Source: Amycolatopsis balhimycina FH 1894
GTDB taxonomy: Bacteria > Actinomycetota > Actinomycetes > Mycobacteriales > Pseudonocardiaceae
DNA length: 64,000 nt
Assembly (NCBI RefSeq): GCF_000384295.1
Contig: NZ_KB913037.1
Location: 6,134,822-6,198,821 of the forward strand
Direction: 5' to 3'
The notes below the pieces were generated by a model. The model searched no databases. It was not told the DNA's origin and was given only the letters and a program-made list of their open reading frames with translations. Shown here in pieces: positions 51,270 to 59,808 of this stretch. The first letter of the stretch is position 1; each line of letters starts with the position of its first letter. The position numbers and the translations under genes are program-made.

Positions 51270-52061
51270 TCAACCCTGGGTCGGACGCTGTCCGTAGTGC
51301 TTCTTCAGCGCCTCGACGCGGTCGGGCGTCCAGTCCGGCAGGTCGACGCCGAAGGTGGCGGCGAACAGCTTGTCGAGCTGCTCGTGCCGCCTGGTGAGCT
51401 GGGCGGGGACGTCGTCTTCCGCTGCCTCGGCGAACTCGACGCGGGTGCCGTCGAGGGGGTCCTGGACCACGTGCCAGCCGGGCTCGCCGGGCAGCAGCGC
51501 CCGGACCTCGTCCACCGGCTTCCAGACGAGGTCGCGGCGGAAGCGGATCGTGCCGTCCGCAGGCACCTCCCCGTAACCGAGGCCGAATTCGTCCACATAG
51601 GACGCCATCCGGTCGTGCCACCGCTGGGGCCGCTCGAAGTCCCGGCCGGCCAGGCGCGCGTCGAGCGCGTCGAGGCAGACGTCCCAGCCGGCGGCGTTGC
51701 GGCCCGCCGCGAGCTTCGCGATCGCCGGGTCGCCGCGGCCGAAGGTGTGGGTGAACTCCAGGAGGCTGCCGTCGCCGTCGGGGGAGATCAGCCAGCGCAG
51801 GGTGTCGTCGTTCCAGACGAAGGTGAACTCGCGCGGCGGGTCGGCGGTGACCACGCGGCCGGTCGTCGTCGTGTCCTCGCCGGGGAAGGTGAACTGGATC
51901 GCGCCGCCGTCGCGCAGGTCGACGTCCACCCGGGCGGGGAACCAGTGCGCGAGCTCGGCGGGGTCCGTGATGGCGCGCCAGACCCGTTCGGGCGCGTGCT
52001 TCAGCCGGCGTTCCAGCCTCAGCACGGGGCGGTCATCGATGGTCAGCAGCTTCGCGGACAT
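51270..52061 (-). CDS. SRPBCC (AHSA1-like) protein
   Basis: This protein of about 263 residues has an N-terminal START/Bet v 1-type domain (LRLERRLKHAPERVWRAITD, then WFPARVDVDLRDGGAIQFTF). A second half of about 110 residues may be another small fold (WKPVDEVRALLPGEPGWHVV). AHSA1-like proteins bind hydrophobic ligands or act as co-chaperones, and in actinomycetes they often accompany ArsR or MarR regulators as here. The ATG at 52061 is preferred to 52085 because AAGGGC precedes it. An inverted repeat separates it from the MarR gene. Confidence 0.82.
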   Translation of the reverse strand: MSAKLLTIDDRPVLRLERRLKHAPERVWRAITDPAELAHWFPARVDVDLRDGGAIQFTFPGEDTTTTGRVVTADPPREFTFVWNDDTLRWLISPDGDGSLLEFTHTFGRGDPAIAKLAAGRNAAGWDVCLDALDARLAGRDFERPQRWHDRMASYVDEFGLGYGEVPADGTIRFRRDLVWKPVDEVRALLPGEPGWHVVQDPLDGTRVEFAEAAEDDVPAQLTRRHEQLDKLFAATFGVDLPDWTPDRVEALKKHYGQRPTQG

Positions 52062-52062
52062 G

Positions 52063-52092
52063 CCCTTATATAACCACTGAGGCATATAAGGG
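52063..52092. promoter_or_regulatory. Inverted repeat between MarR and SRPBCC genes
   Basis: CCCTTATAT (52063-52071) and ATATAAGGG (52084-52092) are perfect arms filling the 31-bp gap. The element is AT-rich in a GC-rich genome, and its inner arm contributes the ribosome site of the SRPBCC gene. Confidence 0.55.
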
Positions 52093-52509
52093 TCAAGCGC
52101 CGCGGACGGCGGCGGCCGCGGCGGCGAGTTCGGGGTCGCTCGCGGCCTTGTCGAGCGCGGTCCGCAGCACCGCGCAGTACGTCGGCTCGGTTTCGGCGTA
52201 GCGCTTGCGGCCGGCGTCGGTGATCACCGAGTAGACGCCGCGCCGGTCGTCCTCGCACAGGTCGCGGATGGTCAGGCCGGCGTCTTCGAGGCGCGCGCAC
52301 ATCCGGCTGACCGAGCTCTGGTTGAGGCCGATCGCCTCGGCGAGCTCCTGCATCCGCAGGCCGCCCAGCGGTCCGGCGACCAGCTTGCCGAGCGCGCGGT
52401 ACTCGGACAGGCCGAGCCCGTGGCGCCGCTGCAGGGCTTTCGCGAGCTCCTGCTCGATCCGGGCGTGCAGCACGAGGACGCGTCCCCACGCCTGTTCGTC
52501 GACAGTCAT
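52093..52509 (-). CDS. MarR-family regulator
   Basis: This 138-residue winged-helix regulator reads RIEQELAKALQRRHGLGLSE, MQELAEAIGLNQSSVSRMCA, then DLCEDDRRGVYSVITDAGRK with the conserved wing. ATG 52509 was chosen for its AGGAGG site. It diverges from an FMN reductase gene across a 79-bp spacer that contains a 20-bp palindrome, and precedes the SRPBCC gene on its own strand. Both flanking genes are likely targets. Confidence 0.9.
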   Translation of the reverse strand: MTVDEQAWGRVLVLHARIEQELAKALQRRHGLGLSEYRALGKLVAGPLGGLRMQELAEAIGLNQSSVSRMCARLEDAGLTIRDLCEDDRRGVYSVITDAGRKRYAETEPTYCAVLRTALDKAASDPELAAAAAAVRGA

Positions 52510-52523
52510 CTTCCGGCCTCCTC

Positions 52524-52570
52524 TTGACGTCAGGATAGTCCAGGGACAGTATTTATATGTACATGCAAAT
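52524..52570 (+). promoter_or_regulatory. Promoter with palindromic operator of the FMN reductase gene
   Basis: TTGACG (52524-52529) and CAGTAT (52547-52552) are 17 bp apart. The near-perfect palindrome ATTTATATGTACATGCAAAT (52551-52570) overlaps the -10 box and start region. The divergent MarR protein is the likely repressor. Confidence 0.65.
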
Positions 52571-52588
52571 AACTGGAGGGGTTCCATC

Positions 52589-53152
52589 ATGAGCGACCGC
52601 AGCTTCCTGTTCCTGGTGGGCGCCGCGCGGGCCGGGGGCAACACGGAGATACTGGCCCGGCGGGCGGCGAAGGAACTGCCCCGCGACGTCGGGCAGCGGT
52701 GGATCCGGCTGCCGGAGGTGCCCCTGCCGCCGTTCGAGGACCGCCGTCACGGCGCCGGCGAGCACCCGGCGCCGGGCGAGCACGAACAGCTGCTGATGGA
52801 CGCGACGTTCGCGGCGACCGACATCGTCATCGTGTCGCCGGTGTACTGGTATTCGGTCGCGGCGAGCGTGAAGCTCTACCTCGACTACTGGTCGGGGTGG
52901 ATGCGCCTGCCGGTGGAGTTCAAGCCGAAGATGCGCGGGAAGACGTTGTGGGGCGTCAGCGTGCTGAGCGAGACGGCGCGCGAGGCCCAGCCGCTGATCG
53001 GCACGCTGGAACTCTGCGCCGGGTACCTGGGGATGAACTGGGGCGGGGTCCTGGTCGGCAACGGCAGCCGCCCCGGCGACGTGCTGCTGGACGACGGCGC
53101 GATGGCGGCGGCGCGGACCTTCTTCGCCGGCGCGGACCTGGTCAACGCGTAG
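52589..53152 (+). CDS. NADPH-dependent FMN reductase / NAD(P)H oxidoreductase
   Basis: This 187-residue flavodoxin-fold enzyme has the FMN phosphate loop GAARAGGNTEILARRAAKEL and a second contact IVIVSPVYWYSVAASVKLYL. Such proteins reduce quinones, nitroaromatics or flavins with NAD(P)H. ATG 52589 is preceded by GGAGGGG. It is a single gene divergent from a MarR regulator, the usual layout of a quinone- or drug-responsive reductase. Confidence 0.87.
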   Translation: MSDRSFLFLVGAARAGGNTEILARRAAKELPRDVGQRWIRLPEVPLPPFEDRRHGAGEHPAPGEHEQLLMDATFAATDIVIVSPVYWYSVAASVKLYLDYWSGWMRLPVEFKPKMRGKTLWGVSVLSETAREAQPLIGTLELCAGYLGMNWGGVLVGNGSRPGDVLLDDGAMAAARTFFAGADLVNA

Positions 53153-53210
53153 CCGCCGGGTCTTCGAACTGATCGCCGGTCACCGGTGACCCCGCTCCTT
53201 CCGGCGCCGG

Positions 53211-53660
53211 GTGCGGAATCGGCCCGGCGTCTCCAGGCTCAGGTCGCGACATGGTGAGGTCGCGTTAAACGTCGCCGAGGACGTCCGCCGCGATGCGAAG
53301 GGGCGTGTCGCCCTGGTCGGCGACGCCGCCTACTGCGCCGCGCCGCTTTCGGGGATGGGGACGAGCCTGGCGATCGTCGGCGCGTACGTGCTGGCCGGCG
53401 AACTGGCGGCGGCCGGCGGCGACCACGTGACGGCGTTCCGGGCGTACCGGGAGGAGATGCGCGGCTTCGTCGGCGCCTGCCGGAAGCTGGCCGAGGGCAA
53501 CGGGAAGTGGTTCGTCCCGCCGACGCGCGCGTGGCTGAAGTTCCGCAACCTGAACTACCGGCTGCTGCCGTACCTGCCCTGGCGCAAGCTGATCGAGGAG
53601 CTGCCGCTCAAGGCGGGCAACGCGATCACGCTGAAGCAGTATGCGGTGGCGCCGGCGTGA
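53211..53660 (+). pseudogene. C-terminal remnant of a FAD-dependent monooxygenase
   Basis: From about 53271 the frame reads VAEDVRRDAKGRVALVGDAA, then APLSGMGTSLAIVGAYVLAG, the GD motif and FAD-ribityl region that normally lie near residue 290 of aromatic hydroxylases. About 100 C-terminal residues follow, but the N-terminal GxGxxG Rossmann part (roughly 270 residues) is absent; upstream DNA contains only spacer and the FMN reductase gene. The 3' end overlaps the convergent HxlR gene by 35 bp. It is best read as a deletion remnant. Confidence 0.75.
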
Positions 53661-53991
53661 CGCCGCGGCGGTTCGCGATCCCGGCCATGTTCTCCTCGCC
53701 CCAGTCGCCCAGCGGCAGCAACGCGGTGTTCAGCCGCTGACCCGGCTCGGTCAGCGAGTACTCGACCTTCGGCGGGATCTCGGGGAACACCTCGCGGTGC
53801 ACGATCTCGTCCGCCTCCAGCTCCCGCAGGGCCTGGATGAGCATCTTTTCGCTGATCCCGGCCACCTTCCGCTTCAGCTCGCCGAACCGCAGCGGCTCGG
53901 CGTGCAGCGCCCAGAGGATCAGGGCCTTCCAGCGGCCGCCGATCACGTCGACGGCGGCGTCCAGTCCGCAGCGGTAAGTCCGGGGCTGCAT
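53626..53991 (-). CDS. HxlR-family transcriptional regulator
   Basis: This 121-residue winged-helix protein has the hallmark start TYRCGLDAAVDVIGGRWKAL, then FGELKRKVAGISEKMLIQAL and the wing IVHREVFPEIPPKVEYSLTE with the family KVEYSLT. The N-terminal Cys is conserved and can sense electrophiles. It diverges from the imine-reductase-like/SDR operon, and a GTAC-containing inverted repeat lies between them, so it probably controls that operon and itself. Confidence 0.92.
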   Translation of the reverse strand: MQPRTYRCGLDAAVDVIGGRWKALILWALHAEPLRFGELKRKVAGISEKMLIQALRELEADEIVHREVFPEIPPKVEYSLTEPGQRLNTALLPLGDWGEENMAGIANRRGVTPAPPHTASA

Positions 53992-54014
53992 GCAGGATCC
54001 TTACGTTGGAGTGG

Positions 54015-54037
54015 GTACCTGACTTATTAGTCGGTAC
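54015..54037. promoter_or_regulatory. HxlR operator candidate
   Basis: GTACC (54015-54019) and GGTAC (54033-54037) flank GAC...GTC in an inverted repeat within the 73-bp divergent spacer. Paired GTAC sites are typical of HxlR-family targets. TGTAAA (54045-54050) downstream may be the -10 box of the operon. Confidence 0.6.
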
Positions 54038-54064
54038 TTGTCCAGTGTAAAGCGCCTCAGCAGC

Positions 54065-54925
54065 ATGGAGGCCATGGGAGAAAGCAAGAAACAGGTGGGC
54101 GTGCTCGGCCTGGGGCGGATGGGCACCGCCCTCGCCAGGGCGCTCTTGGGGGCGGGACACGACGTCTCGGTGTGGAACCGGTCGCCGCTCAAGGCGGGGC
54201 CGCTGCTCGACCGCGGTGCCCGGCTCGCGGCCACCCCGGCCGAGGTGGCTTCGGCCGACGTCGTCGTCAGCTGTCTGTCCACCTACGACAGTCAACAGCC
54301 GGTCCTGGAAGCCGCGTCGCCGAAGGTGCTCGTCAACCTCACGTCCGGGACACCGGAGGAGGCTCGCCGGGTCGCGAAGTGGGCGGCTTCGCAGGGCATC
54401 GACTACGTGGACGGCGTGATCATGGCCGTGCCACAGAGCATCGGGACGCCGGCCGCCCGGATCCTCTACGGCGGCTCGGAAACGGCGTTCGCGGCGCAGC
54501 GCGAAGTGCTCTCGGTCCTGGGGGAGCCGGTGTTCCTCGGCGAGGACGCCGGACTGGCCGCGCTCTACGACCTCGCGCTGCTCGGCATCATGTGGTCGAC
54601 GATGGGCGGGTACCTGCACGCGCTCGCGCTCGTCGGCACCGAGGGCGTTCAGCCCGAGCAGTTCACGCCGATGGCCACGGCGTGGCTTTCGGCGGTCGGC
54701 GGGTTCCTGCCCGGTATCGGCGAGCAGGTCGCCAGCGGGGACTACGCCACCGACGTGTCCGCTTTGGACATCAACGCGGCCGGGCTCGGCCTGCTGGTGG
54801 AGGCGAGCCGCGCGCAGGGCATCAACCCGGCGGTACCCGCCGTGCTGCGGGAGCTGTTCGACCGTGCGGTGGCCGCGGGCCACGGTTCGCACGCGATCGC
54901 GAGCGTCATCGAGGAGATCCGGTGA
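54065..54925 (+). CDS. NAD(P)-binding oxidoreductase, imine-reductase-like
   Basis: This protein of about 286 residues of the 6-phosphogluconate/3-hydroxyacid dehydrogenase superfamily has the N-terminal Rossmann loop [20 protein letters not shown] and VWNRSPLK as NADPH selector. The signature [19 protein letters not shown] followed by ILYGG is what I associate with imine reductases. A C-terminal helical dimer domain follows. ATG 54065 or 54074 could be the start; neither has a strong ribosome site, and a short-leader transcript is possible. Its stop overlaps the SDR start (GTGA). The substrate is unknown. Confidence 0.82.
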   Translation: MEAMGESKKQVGVLGLGRMGTALARALLGAGHDVSVWNRSPLKAGPLLDRGARLAATPAEVASADVVVSCLSTYDSQQPVLEAASPKVLVNLTSGTPEEARRVAKWAASQGIDYVDGVIMAVPQSIGTPAARILYGGSETAFAAQREVLSVLGEPVFLGEDAGLAALYDLALLGIMWSTMGGYLHALALVGTEGVQPEQFTPMATAWLSAVGGFLPGIGEQVASGDYATDVSALDINAAGLGLLVEASRAQGINPAVPAVLRELFDRAVAAGHGSHAIASVIEEIR

Positions 54926-55671
54926 AGTACCTGGGGAAGAAGGCCGTCGTCACCGGCGGCACGCACGGCATGGGGATTGCGGTGGTGCGCGCCCTGCTCG
55001 ACGGCGGCGCGGAGGTGCTCCTGACCGGCCGGGACGTCTCGCCGCTGGAAGGGACCCTGCCGGGCAAGGCGCACCTGCTGTCGTCGGATGCGGCTCGCCT
55101 GGACGATGTCGCCGAGCTGGCCGCGGTGGCCACGGAGACGCTCGGCGAGCTGGACCTGGTGTTCGTCAACGTCGGGTTCTCGACGCTGACGCCGTACCAG
55201 GAGGCGACGCCCGAGGTCTACGACCGGACCTTCGACGTCAACACCAAGGGCGCGTACTTCACGGCGCAGCGCCTGGCGCCGCTGGTCCGGCCCGGTGGCT
55301 CGTTCGTCTTCACGACGTCGGTCGCGGTCGGGGCGGGCATCGCCGGGATGGGGCTGTACTCGGCGGCGAAGGCGGCGGTGCGGTCGTTCGCCAGCACGTA
55401 CGCGGCCGAGCTGGCGCCGCGCGGGATCCGGGTGAACGTGGTCAGCCCCGGCTACACCGACACGCCGACGATGGGCGTCACCGGCGTGCCGGAGTCCGTG
55501 CTGGCGCAGTTCAAGGCGATCGGCGACGAGATCACGCCGTTGAAGCGCCACGCCACCGCGGAAGAAGTCGCGGCGGCGGTGCTGTTCCTGGCCTTCGAAG
55601 CGACGTTCACCACCGGCGCCGACCTCCCCGTGGATGGTGGCCTCGGGCAGCGCCTCACCCTGCCCGCGTAA
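54922..55671 (+). CDS. SDR-family oxidoreductase
   Basis: This 249-residue classical short-chain dehydrogenase/reductase has the cofactor loop [20 protein letters not shown]. The catalytic Ser is in [11 protein letters not shown] and the YxxxK motif in [34 protein letters not shown] and a C-terminal [13 protein letters not shown] complete the fold. It overlaps the imine-reductase-like gene by 4 bp, so the two reductases are coexpressed under the HxlR regulator. The stop lies 2 bp before a palindromic repeat. Confidence 0.92.
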   Translation: MKYLGKKAVVTGGTHGMGIAVVRALLDGGAEVLLTGRDVSPLEGTLPGKAHLLSSDAARLDDVAELAAVATETLGELDLVFVNVGFSTLTPYQEATPEVYDRTFDVNTKGAYFTAQRLAPLVRPGGSFVFTTSVAVGAGIAGMGLYSAAKAAVRSFASTYAAELAPRGIRVNVVSPGYTDTPTMGVTGVPESVLAQFKAIGDEITPLKRHATAEEVAAAVLFLAFEATFTTGADLPVDGGLGQRLTLPA

Positions 55672-55673
55672 GT

Positions 55674-55724
55674 CCGTGAATGGCACATTGAGGGACTTGA
55701 AGTCCGTCAATGTGCCATTCACGG
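55674..55724. repeat. 25-bp-arm palindrome, type 1 copy
   Basis: Arms 55674-55698 and 55700-55724 are complementary at all but one position and share the core GTGAATGGCACATTGAGGGA with 2526-2584. It lies between the convergent SDR and quinone-reductase genes and contains the stop codon of the latter (55719-55721). Confidence 0.88.
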
Positions 55725-56495
55725 CTCTTCAGCGAGGTGGATGGCGAGGCCGGTGGCGCCGGGCGCGCGGTCGGGGCGGAGAACAAGGTCGTCGTCGTAG
55801 TCGCCGCCGTTCTGGGTGCGGAACGGGATCGGATCGGTCGTTTCCAGCGTGCTCAGGCGCGTTCGGAGGAGTTCGCGCGCCTCGGCGAACTCGTCGTCGG
55901 AAACGCGGTCGGCGCCGTGGACCGCCACCGGTGGCAGGACCGGCATTCCCGCGTAGAACAGGGTTCCGTGGTGCAGCGGGAACAGGACGTCGGCCAGCGC
56001 GCCGTTCACCCCGCGCGGCCCCATGGCCGGCTCGCGGGCACCCGCGGTGAGCACCACCAGCGCGCGCTTGCCCGCCAGCTTGCCCTCGCCGTAGCGCAGA
56101 GTCCGGCCGTCCTCGGCGCGGACGCCGTAGCCGAAGCCCTTCACGAAGACACGGTCGAACCAGCCCTTCAGGATCGCGGGCATGCCGTACCACCACAACG
56201 GGAACTGCACGACGACGGCGTCCGCCCACTCGAGCTTTTCCTGTTCGGCGACGATGTCCGGGCCGAGTTCGCCACGGGCGTGCGCGCGAGCCGACGTCGC
56301 TCCGACGACGAGCCGGTCGTCCCCGGCCTCGGCACCGAAGTCCGCGGCGTCGACCACCGGGTTCCACTTCATCGCGTACAGATCCGACTCCCGGACGTCG
56401 TGACCGAACTCGCGGAGCGTCCGGAGCCCGTCGTCACGGAGGGCCCCGCTCAGCGAGCGGGGCTCGGGATGCGCGAAAACCCACAACACGTTCAT
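55719..56495 (-). CDS. NAD(P)H:quinone oxidoreductase (flavodoxin-like)
   Basis: This 258-residue protein of the MdaB/NQO family reads MNVLWVFAHPEPRSLSGALR, WADAVVVQFPLWWYGMPAIL (FMN site), KGWFDRVFVKGFGYG and LAGKRALVVLTAGAREPAMG. It catalyses two-electron reduction of quinones with NAD(P)H. Its final codons and stop lie inside the palindromic repeat, so the repeat must have arrived with, or helped shape, the gene end. It diverges from a GlxA-type regulator that may control it. Confidence 0.9.
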   Translation of the reverse strand: MNVLWVFAHPEPRSLSGALRDDGLRTLREFGHDVRESDLYAMKWNPVVDAADFGAEAGDDRLVVGATSARAHARGELGPDIVAEQEKLEWADAVVVQFPLWWYGMPAILKGWFDRVFVKGFGYGVRAEDGRTLRYGEGKLAGKRALVVLTAGAREPAMGPRGVNGALADVLFPLHHGTLFYAGMPVLPPVAVHGADRVSDDEFAEARELLRTRLSTLETTDPIPFRTQNGGDYDDDLVLRPDRAPGATGLAIHLAEEP

Positions 56496-56567
56496 GACTT
56501 CGATGATCACGCGGCTGTGGGGGGTCGATCGAGTGGCCTGATAGCCAACATGTGCAAGAATCGAGCC

Positions 56568-57566
56568 ATGGCCGAGTTCATGCACCCGCACCGTCACCAC
56601 GTCGCCATCCTGGTTCGCCACGGCATGCTCGTGATGGAGCTGGGTATCGTCCACCGCCTGTTCGGGCAGGCCCGTTCGGCGGCGGGCGAGCCGCTGTACG
56701 AGGTCGTGACCTGCACGCTCGAGCCCGGCCCGGTCCGCACCGACTCCGACGTCACCATCCCGGTCGACCGCGGCCCCGAGGTGCTGGCCGAGGCCGACAC
56801 GGTGATCGTCCCGGCGTCCCGGGCCGAATACGAGCCGATGGCACGCGTGCTGACCCCGCCGCTCAAGGCCGCGCTCGAGACGATCCCGCCGGGCGCGCGG
56901 ATCGCGTCGATCTGCACCGGCGCGTTCGTGCTCGCCGCGGCCGGGCTGCTGGACGGCCGCCCGGCCACCACGCACTGGCGATCCGCCGAAGAGCTGCAGG
57001 ACCGGTTCCCCGAGGTCGACGTCGACCCGTGCGTGCTCTACACCGACGACGGCGACGTGCTGACCTCGGCGGGCGTCGCCGCCGGGATCGACCTGGTGCT
57101 GCACATGATCCGCCGCGACCACGGCGCGGCGGTGGCCAACGAGGTCGCCCGCGGCACGGTGGTGTCCCCGCACCGCGAAGGCGGCCAGTCCCAGTTCGTC
57201 CGGCGGCCGGTGCCCGAGCCCCGCACGTCGTCGACCAAGGTGGCGCGGGCCTGGGCCCTGGAGAACCTCCACCGGCCGCTGACCCTGCGCGAACTCGCCG
57301 CCCGCGAGACGATGAGCACCCGCACGTTCACCCGCCGCTTCCGTGAGGAGGTCGGCATCTCGGCCCTGCAATGGCTGACCCAGCAACGGGTCGAGCGCGC
57401 CCGCCAGCTCCTCGAGGAGACGGACCTGCCGGTCGACCGCGTCGCCACCGAAGCCGGCTTCGGCACGGCGGCTTCGCTGCGCCAGCACTTCCAGGCCGCC
57501 CTCGGGGTGTCGCCGAGTGCGTACCGCTCGACGTTCCGCGGAGAACTTGTGGCGCAGTCCGGATAA
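56568..57566 (+). CDS. GlxA-type regulator (DJ-1/PfpI domain plus AraC domain)
   Basis: This 332-residue protein has an N-terminal class I glutamine amidotransferase-like DJ-1/PfpI domain (HHVAILVRHGMLVMELGIVH, ARIASICTGAFVLAAAGLLD with the nucleophile-like Cys). The C-terminal AraC domain has two helix-turn-helix motifs (LRELAARETMSTRTFTRRFR and VATEAGFGTAASLRQHFQAA). Such regulators usually activate a neighbouring oxidoreductase in response to a small metabolite. Here the divergent quinone reductase is the nearest candidate. Confidence 0.93.
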   Translation: MAEFMHPHRHHVAILVRHGMLVMELGIVHRLFGQARSAAGEPLYEVVTCTLEPGPVRTDSDVTIPVDRGPEVLAEADTVIVPASRAEYEPMARVLTPPLKAALETIPPGARIASICTGAFVLAAAGLLDGRPATTHWRSAEELQDRFPEVDVDPCVLYTDDGDVLTSAGVAAGIDLVLHMIRRDHGAAVANEVARGTVVSPHREGGQSQFVRRPVPEPRTSSTKVARAWALENLHRPLTLRELAARETMSTRTFTRRFREEVGISALQWLTQQRVERARQLLEETDLPVDRVATEAGFGTAASLRQHFQAALGVSPSAYRSTFRGELVAQSG

Positions 57567-57587
57567 ATCCCGATAGCGTCTTCAGCT

Positions 57588-58472
57588 ATGGACGACTTCT
57601 ATGTCAGCCACAGCCGTTTCTCGGACCCGGGTGTACAGGCGGAGTGGCTCGACGCCACGCCGCGCGACATCGCCGCCTTGCGCGAGGCCGCGTCCCAGCT
57701 GGTGTTCCACTACTGGGCCCAGGGCGACATCACCGAGCACGGTTTCCCGGCCGAACGCCGCGAAGAGATCACCCTCCGGTACGCCTCGGACATGTTCGCG
57801 CGCCTGCGCGAACTCGACCCGGCGCCACCCGGCGGCCCCCGGTCACCGCTGCAGCGGATCGTCGGCTGCTGCCGCGACTTCACCCTCCTGTTCGTCTCGA
57901 TGGCCCGCCACCACGGCATCCCGGCCCGCGCCCGTGCCGGCTTCGCGAGCTACCTCATGCCCGGCTGGTACATCGACCACGTCGTCGCCGAAGTCCACGA
58001 CGGCTCCGGCTGGCACCTGGTCGAACCCCAGCTGCCGCCCGGCTACCGCGACCCGGTGGACGACACCGAGCTCGACCTCCTCGACGTGCCCCGCGACCGG
58101 TTCCTGACCGGCGCCGACGCGTGGACCGCGGCCCGCGCGGGCGACGTCGACCCGGCCCGGCTGGTCGTCTCCCCGGACCTGGACGTGCCGTTCCTGCGCG
58201 GCCTGCCGTACGCGCGGTACAGCCTCCAGTTCGACCTCGCCTCGCTCAACAAGCACGAGATGCTCCAGTGGGACGTCTGGGGCGGCCTCGACGCCGCCGT
58301 CTCGCTCACCTCCGACGCCCTCGCCCGCACCGACGAGCTGGCCGAGCTCATGGCCGACGCCGACGTCGAGCAGCTGCGGGTGGCGTTCGAAGCCGACGAC
58401 GTCCGGGTGCCGCCGGTGATCCGCACGGTCACCCCGCCGGGACTGCTCCCGGTCGAGGTAGTGCTTCGCTGA
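57588..58472 (+). CDS. Transglutaminase-like domain protein
   Basis: This 294-residue cytosolic protein carries a transglutaminase/protease-like core: C94/C95 in RIVGCCRDFTLLFVSMARHH, GIPARARAGFASYL, H131 in WYIDHVVAEV and E146 in WHLVEPQL at the position normally held by Asp. Members act as proteases, peptide N-glycanases or amidases. No signal peptide is seen, and the C-terminal half is specific to actinobacterial versions. It starts 21 bp after the GlxA gene and overlaps the convergent LysR gene by 44 bp. Confidence 0.83.
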   Translation: MDDFYVSHSRFSDPGVQAEWLDATPRDIAALREAASQLVFHYWAQGDITEHGFPAERREEITLRYASDMFARLRELDPAPPGGPRSPLQRIVGCCRDFTLLFVSMARHHGIPARARAGFASYLMPGWYIDHVVAEVHDGSGWHLVEPQLPPGYRDPVDDTELDLLDVPRDRFLTGADAWTAARAGDVDPARLVVSPDLDVPFLRGLPYARYSLQFDLASLNKHEMLQWDVWGGLDAAVSLTSDALARTDELAELMADADVEQLRVAFEADDVRVPPVIRTVTPPGLLPVEVVLR

Positions 58473-59328
58473 CTTCGGTGGCGGTCCGCACGAACCGCGC
58501 GATCCGCACGTCCCGCGCCCCGGCCGCCCACGCGAGGGCGAGCGAGTACGGCGACGCGTCGACGACCGGCCGGTAGACGACGTCGTCCCGCGAACCCAGC
58601 TCCGCGAACGAGGCCGGCAGCAACGCCACCGCTTGTCCGAGCGCGACCGTCTCCATCAGCTGGGCGCTGTCGTACACCACCGGACCCGGCGTCACCGGCC
58701 CGCCGGTCACGTCCTGCCCGGACCAGTACGCCCGGTCCGCGGCCGACGAGAGCGGCCAGCACGGCGTGGGCCGCCCGGCGAGGTCGGCGCACGTCAGCGC
58801 GGACCGGCCGGCGAGCTCGTGACCCGGCGCCAGCGCAGCCACCCGCGGCTCGCTGAAGAGCAGTTCGACGTCCAGGCCGTGCTGGGTGCCCGGGCAGCCG
58901 ACCACCGCCACGTCGGCCCGGCCGTCACGCACCATCTCCGCCTGCTCGCCGAACCCGCTGACCCGGATCTCGACCGGATCCGGGTGCGCGTCGGCGATCC
59001 GCCGCAGCAGATCGGTCGCGACACCGGGTTTCGCGGTGACCACGAGCGCCGGCGTCCGCTGCGCCGCCCGGCGGGTGCGCCGGACTGCGGCGGTGACCGC
59101 GTCGAGAGCCTTGGCCGACTCCGCGAACAGGACATTCCCGGCCGGCGTCAGCGCGACGTGCCGGCTGGTGCGTTCGAAGAGCTGGACGCCGAGCCGCCGC
59201 TCCAGGAGCCGGATCGCCCGCGACAGCGGTGGCTGGGCCATGCCGAGCCGTTCGGCGGCGCGGGAGAAGTTCAGCTCTTCGGCGACCGCCCGGAAGTACC
59301 GCAGCTCACGGACCTCGACATCGTCCAT
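58429..59328 (-). CDS. LysR-family transcriptional regulator
   Basis: This 299-residue LTTR has the N-terminal helix-turn-helix LRYFRAVAEELNFSRAAERL, GMAQPPLSRAIRLLERRLGV and QLFERTSRHVALTPAG. A periplasmic-binding-like effector domain follows from about residue 95. ATG 59328 gives the standard N-terminus. It diverges from the SnoaL-like gene, a likely target, across a 96-bp spacer. The effector is unknown. Confidence 0.93.
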   Translation of the reverse strand: MDDVEVRELRYFRAVAEELNFSRAAERLGMAQPPLSRAIRLLERRLGVQLFERTSRHVALTPAGNVLFAESAKALDAVTAAVRRTRRAAQRTPALVVTAKPGVATDLLRRIADAHPDPVEIRVSGFGEQAEMVRDGRADVAVVGCPGTQHGLDVELLFSEPRVAALAPGHELAGRSALTCADLAGRPTPCWPLSSAADRAYWSGQDVTGGPVTPGPVVYDSAQLMETVALGQAVALLPASFAELGSRDDVVYRPVVDASPYSLALAWAAGARDVRIARFVRTATEVSEALPRPGAVPAG

Positions 59329-59424
59329 ATCGGGAGGGTATCGCGGCAGAGTCCACAGGTCTTTCCCTTTCTGTTTCGCGGATGGTGGGCTTGGTGTCGA
59401 TAACTCCACAAAGGATGGACACTG

Positions 59425-59808
59425 ATGACGGAATCGCAGCACAACAAGGAAGTCGTCCTCGCCTTCCTCAGGCTGGCCTTCACCGAGAAGCGCCCGGCCG
59501 ACGCCTTCGCCGCCTACGTCGGCGACGGCTACGTCCAGCACAACCCCCACGCCCCGGCGAGCGCCGGCGCCTCGGCGGAGTATCTGGCCGGGTTCGTGGC
59601 GCGCTTCCCGGAGCTGAGCCTGGACGTGCGCCGGGTGATCGCCGAGGACGATCTCGTGTGCACGCACAGCCTGCTCCGCCTCACACCCGGGTCGCGGGGG
59701 AGCGCGATCGCGGACGTCGTGCGGGTGCGGGACGGCCGGATCGTCGAGCACTGGGACGTGGTCCAGGAGGTCCCCGAAGCCACGGCCAGTGGCAACCCGA
59801 TGGTCTAG
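59425..59808 (+). CDS. SnoaL-like (NTF2-fold) protein
   Basis: This 127-residue protein of the SnoaL/nuclear transport factor 2 fold reads VVLAFLRLAFTEKRPADAFA, YVGDGYVQHNPHAPASAGAS and RDGRIVEHWDVVQEVPE. The YVQHNP and HWDVVQEVP parts are typical of SnoaL-like cyclase or isomerase relatives, which act on small, often polyketide-like molecules. No cyclisation cluster is near, so a general stress or detoxifying role is possible. The LysR gene diverges from it. It overlaps the TetR gene end by 4 bp. Confidence 0.85.
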   Translation: MTESQHNKEVVLAFLRLAFTEKRPADAFAAYVGDGYVQHNPHAPASAGASAEYLAGFVARFPELSLDVRRVIAEDDLVCTHSLLRLTPGSRGSAIADVVRVRDGRIVEHWDVVQEVPEATASGNPMV

